Below are positions 63,168 through 64,000 of a stretch of DNA of 64,000 nucleotides, in pieces. Source of the stretch: Verrucomicrobiaceae bacterium. Lineage in GTDB: Bacteria > Verrucomicrobiota > Verrucomicrobiia > Verrucomicrobiales > Akkermansiaceae. Numbering within the stretch: the first letter of the stretch is position 1; the number at the start of each line of letters is the position of its first letter. The stretch is from NCBI GenBank assembly GCA_027485995.1, contig JAIXPW010000139.1:1-64000 (forward strand), written 5' to 3'. A program made the translations under genes and the position numbers. The notes under the pieces were generated by a model that was not told the origin of the DNA, made no database searches, and saw only the letters and a program-made list of their open reading frames with translations.

Positions 63168-64000
63168 ATGACCGGCCACGAAATCAAAGAGACGCTGCTC
63201 CACGCCGGAGTGGTTCCAAGTCGTCAGTTGGGCCAGAACTTCCTCGTCGATCCCAACTGCGCGCGCTGGATCGTCTCGAATCTGGAACTCACGCCCGAGG
63301 ACGCCGTTGTCGAGGTCGGCCCCGGCACCGGGGCGCTGACGGAGCACCTCGTCGGGCAGGTCAGGAAGCTGATCCTGATCGAGTTTGACGCCAAGCTCGC
63401 GGCGATGCTGAAAGCCCGCTACCTCCACCATCCCAGCGTGGAGGTCCATCACGAGGATGCGGTGAAATTTGATGTCAGGACGCTCTTCAAGCATCGGCCG
63501 CTGAAATTTCTTGGCAACCTCCCCTACTCCTGCGGCGGCGCGATTTTGAAAAACCTGCTGACCCGCCCCCATCCGTTCGAGCGGGCGGTGATCATGCTTC
63601 AGAAAGAGGTCATTGAACGCCTCTGCGCGGTGCCGAGGACCAAGAGCTACGGCACGCTGACCCTCCGGATCCAGAGCGGATGGGAGGTGAAATCACTCCG
63701 CACGGTCCCACCTGAGGCCTTTTTTCCGCGTCCGCAGATCGATTCCAGCGTCGCGGTGCTGCGTCCCAGAACGAAGGACGTGCTGCCTTTTGATGACCGC
63801 TTGTTCGATGAACTGCTGCGGCGGGGCTTCGCCCAGAGGCGCAAGCAGATGAGGAAACAGATGCCTGGATCTCACGACTGGGAAAAAATCGCGGAGGAGA
63901 TCGGAGTCCCGGTGGCGGCTCGGGCCGAGGAATTGAGCCTCGACCAATGGATTGCCCTGGCTCGTGCCTACGACCCCCACCCGCTCAAGAACATTCCCCA
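63168..64000 (+). CDS. rsmA: 16S rRNA dimethyladenosine transferase RsmA/KsgA (3' partial)
   Basis: The first 277 codons are visible and the frame runs off the window. From ATG 63168 it reads MTGHEIKETLLHAG, then the family motifs SRQLGQNFLVDP, VVEVGPGTGALTEHL (SAM site), HHEDAVKFD, FLGNLPYSCGGAIL (the NLPY catalytic motif) and FFPRPQIDSSVAVLRP. The enzyme dimethylates two adjacent adenines near the 3' end of 16S rRNA during small-subunit assembly. The length and late motif LRRGFAQRRKQMRKQM indicate that only a few residues are missing. Confidence 0.96.
   Translation, partial: MTGHEIKETLLHAGVVPSRQLGQNFLVDPNCARWIVSNLELTPEDAVVEVGPGTGALTEHLVGQVRKLILIEFDAKLAAMLKARYLHHPSVEVHHEDAVKFDVRTLFKHRPLKFLGNLPYSCGGAILKNLLTRPHPFERAVIMLQKEVIERLCAVPRTKSYGTLTLRIQSGWEVKSLRTVPPEAFFPRPQIDSSVAVLRPRTKDVLPFDDRLFDELLRRGFAQRRKQMRKQMPGSHDWEKIAEEIGVPVAARAEELSLDQWIALARAYDPHPLKNIP

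Overview
The window is about 64 kb of GC-rich bacterial chromosome. It has no rRNA or tRNA genes, no insertion sequence and no CRISPR array. The gene set suggests a Verrucomicrobiota bacterium of the Luteolibacter/Haloferula kind: an alternative complex III operon, GldF/GldG/DUF4340 and MoxR-DUF58-VWA clusters, a secreted family with an HEWGTFT motif, DUF4407, and intergenic heptanucleotide repeats. That placement is inferred from gene content, not from a marker-gene tree.

Region 1 (1-1545) holds the 3' end of groEL, a terminator, then a small membrane protein and a DCC-family thiol protein behind a perfect 24-bp inverted repeat. Region 2 (1546-19485) is a collinear respiratory operon. It starts behind a perfect CRP/FNR-like palindrome and runs actA-actB-actC-actD-actE-actF, an anchored cytochrome c, a CcoN-like protein, a CcoO-like protein, a second anchored cytochrome c, coxA, coxC, coxD, two tiny membrane proteins and coxB. 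The reading is a quinol:cytochrome c oxidoreductase (ACIII) coupled to an A-type oxidase, with a cbb3-like module between them. That module has lost nearly all its metal ligands. CoxA lacks the K-channel lysine and CoxC carries a hydrophilic insertion of about 340 residues. This combination is the best candidate for an undescribed system in the window.

Region 3 (19498-33651) holds a DUF3820 protein, a 2045-residue alpha-2-macroglobulin with an intact thioester motif, rpsN, an FmdB-type zinc ribbon, a CNNM/CBS transporter-like protein, a methyltransferase, a VapBC-type pair, a HicAB locus whose hicA is broken by one in-frame TGA, a DUF4407 coiled-coil membrane protein and dgt. Region 4 (33652-41935) begins with a 707-bp non-coding stretch, followed by a FIST-domain sensor paired with a soluble hybrid histidine kinase, then GH16, a membrane protein and a GH53-PHP fusion.

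Region 5 (42018-62584) is almost entirely on the minus strand. It holds DUF4340/GldG/GldF without an adjacent ATPase, pdxH, an unknown membrane protein, a nucleotidyltransferase-like pair, an HEWGTFT secreted protein, and a long operon (MoxR, large secreted/membrane protein, four-helix-bundle protein, ABC ATPase, ABC permease, DUF58, BatA/VWA, double VWA). Region 6 (62585-64000) holds a minus-strand intrinsic terminator behind a hairpin-rich segment, a possible small RNA, and the 5' part of rsmA.
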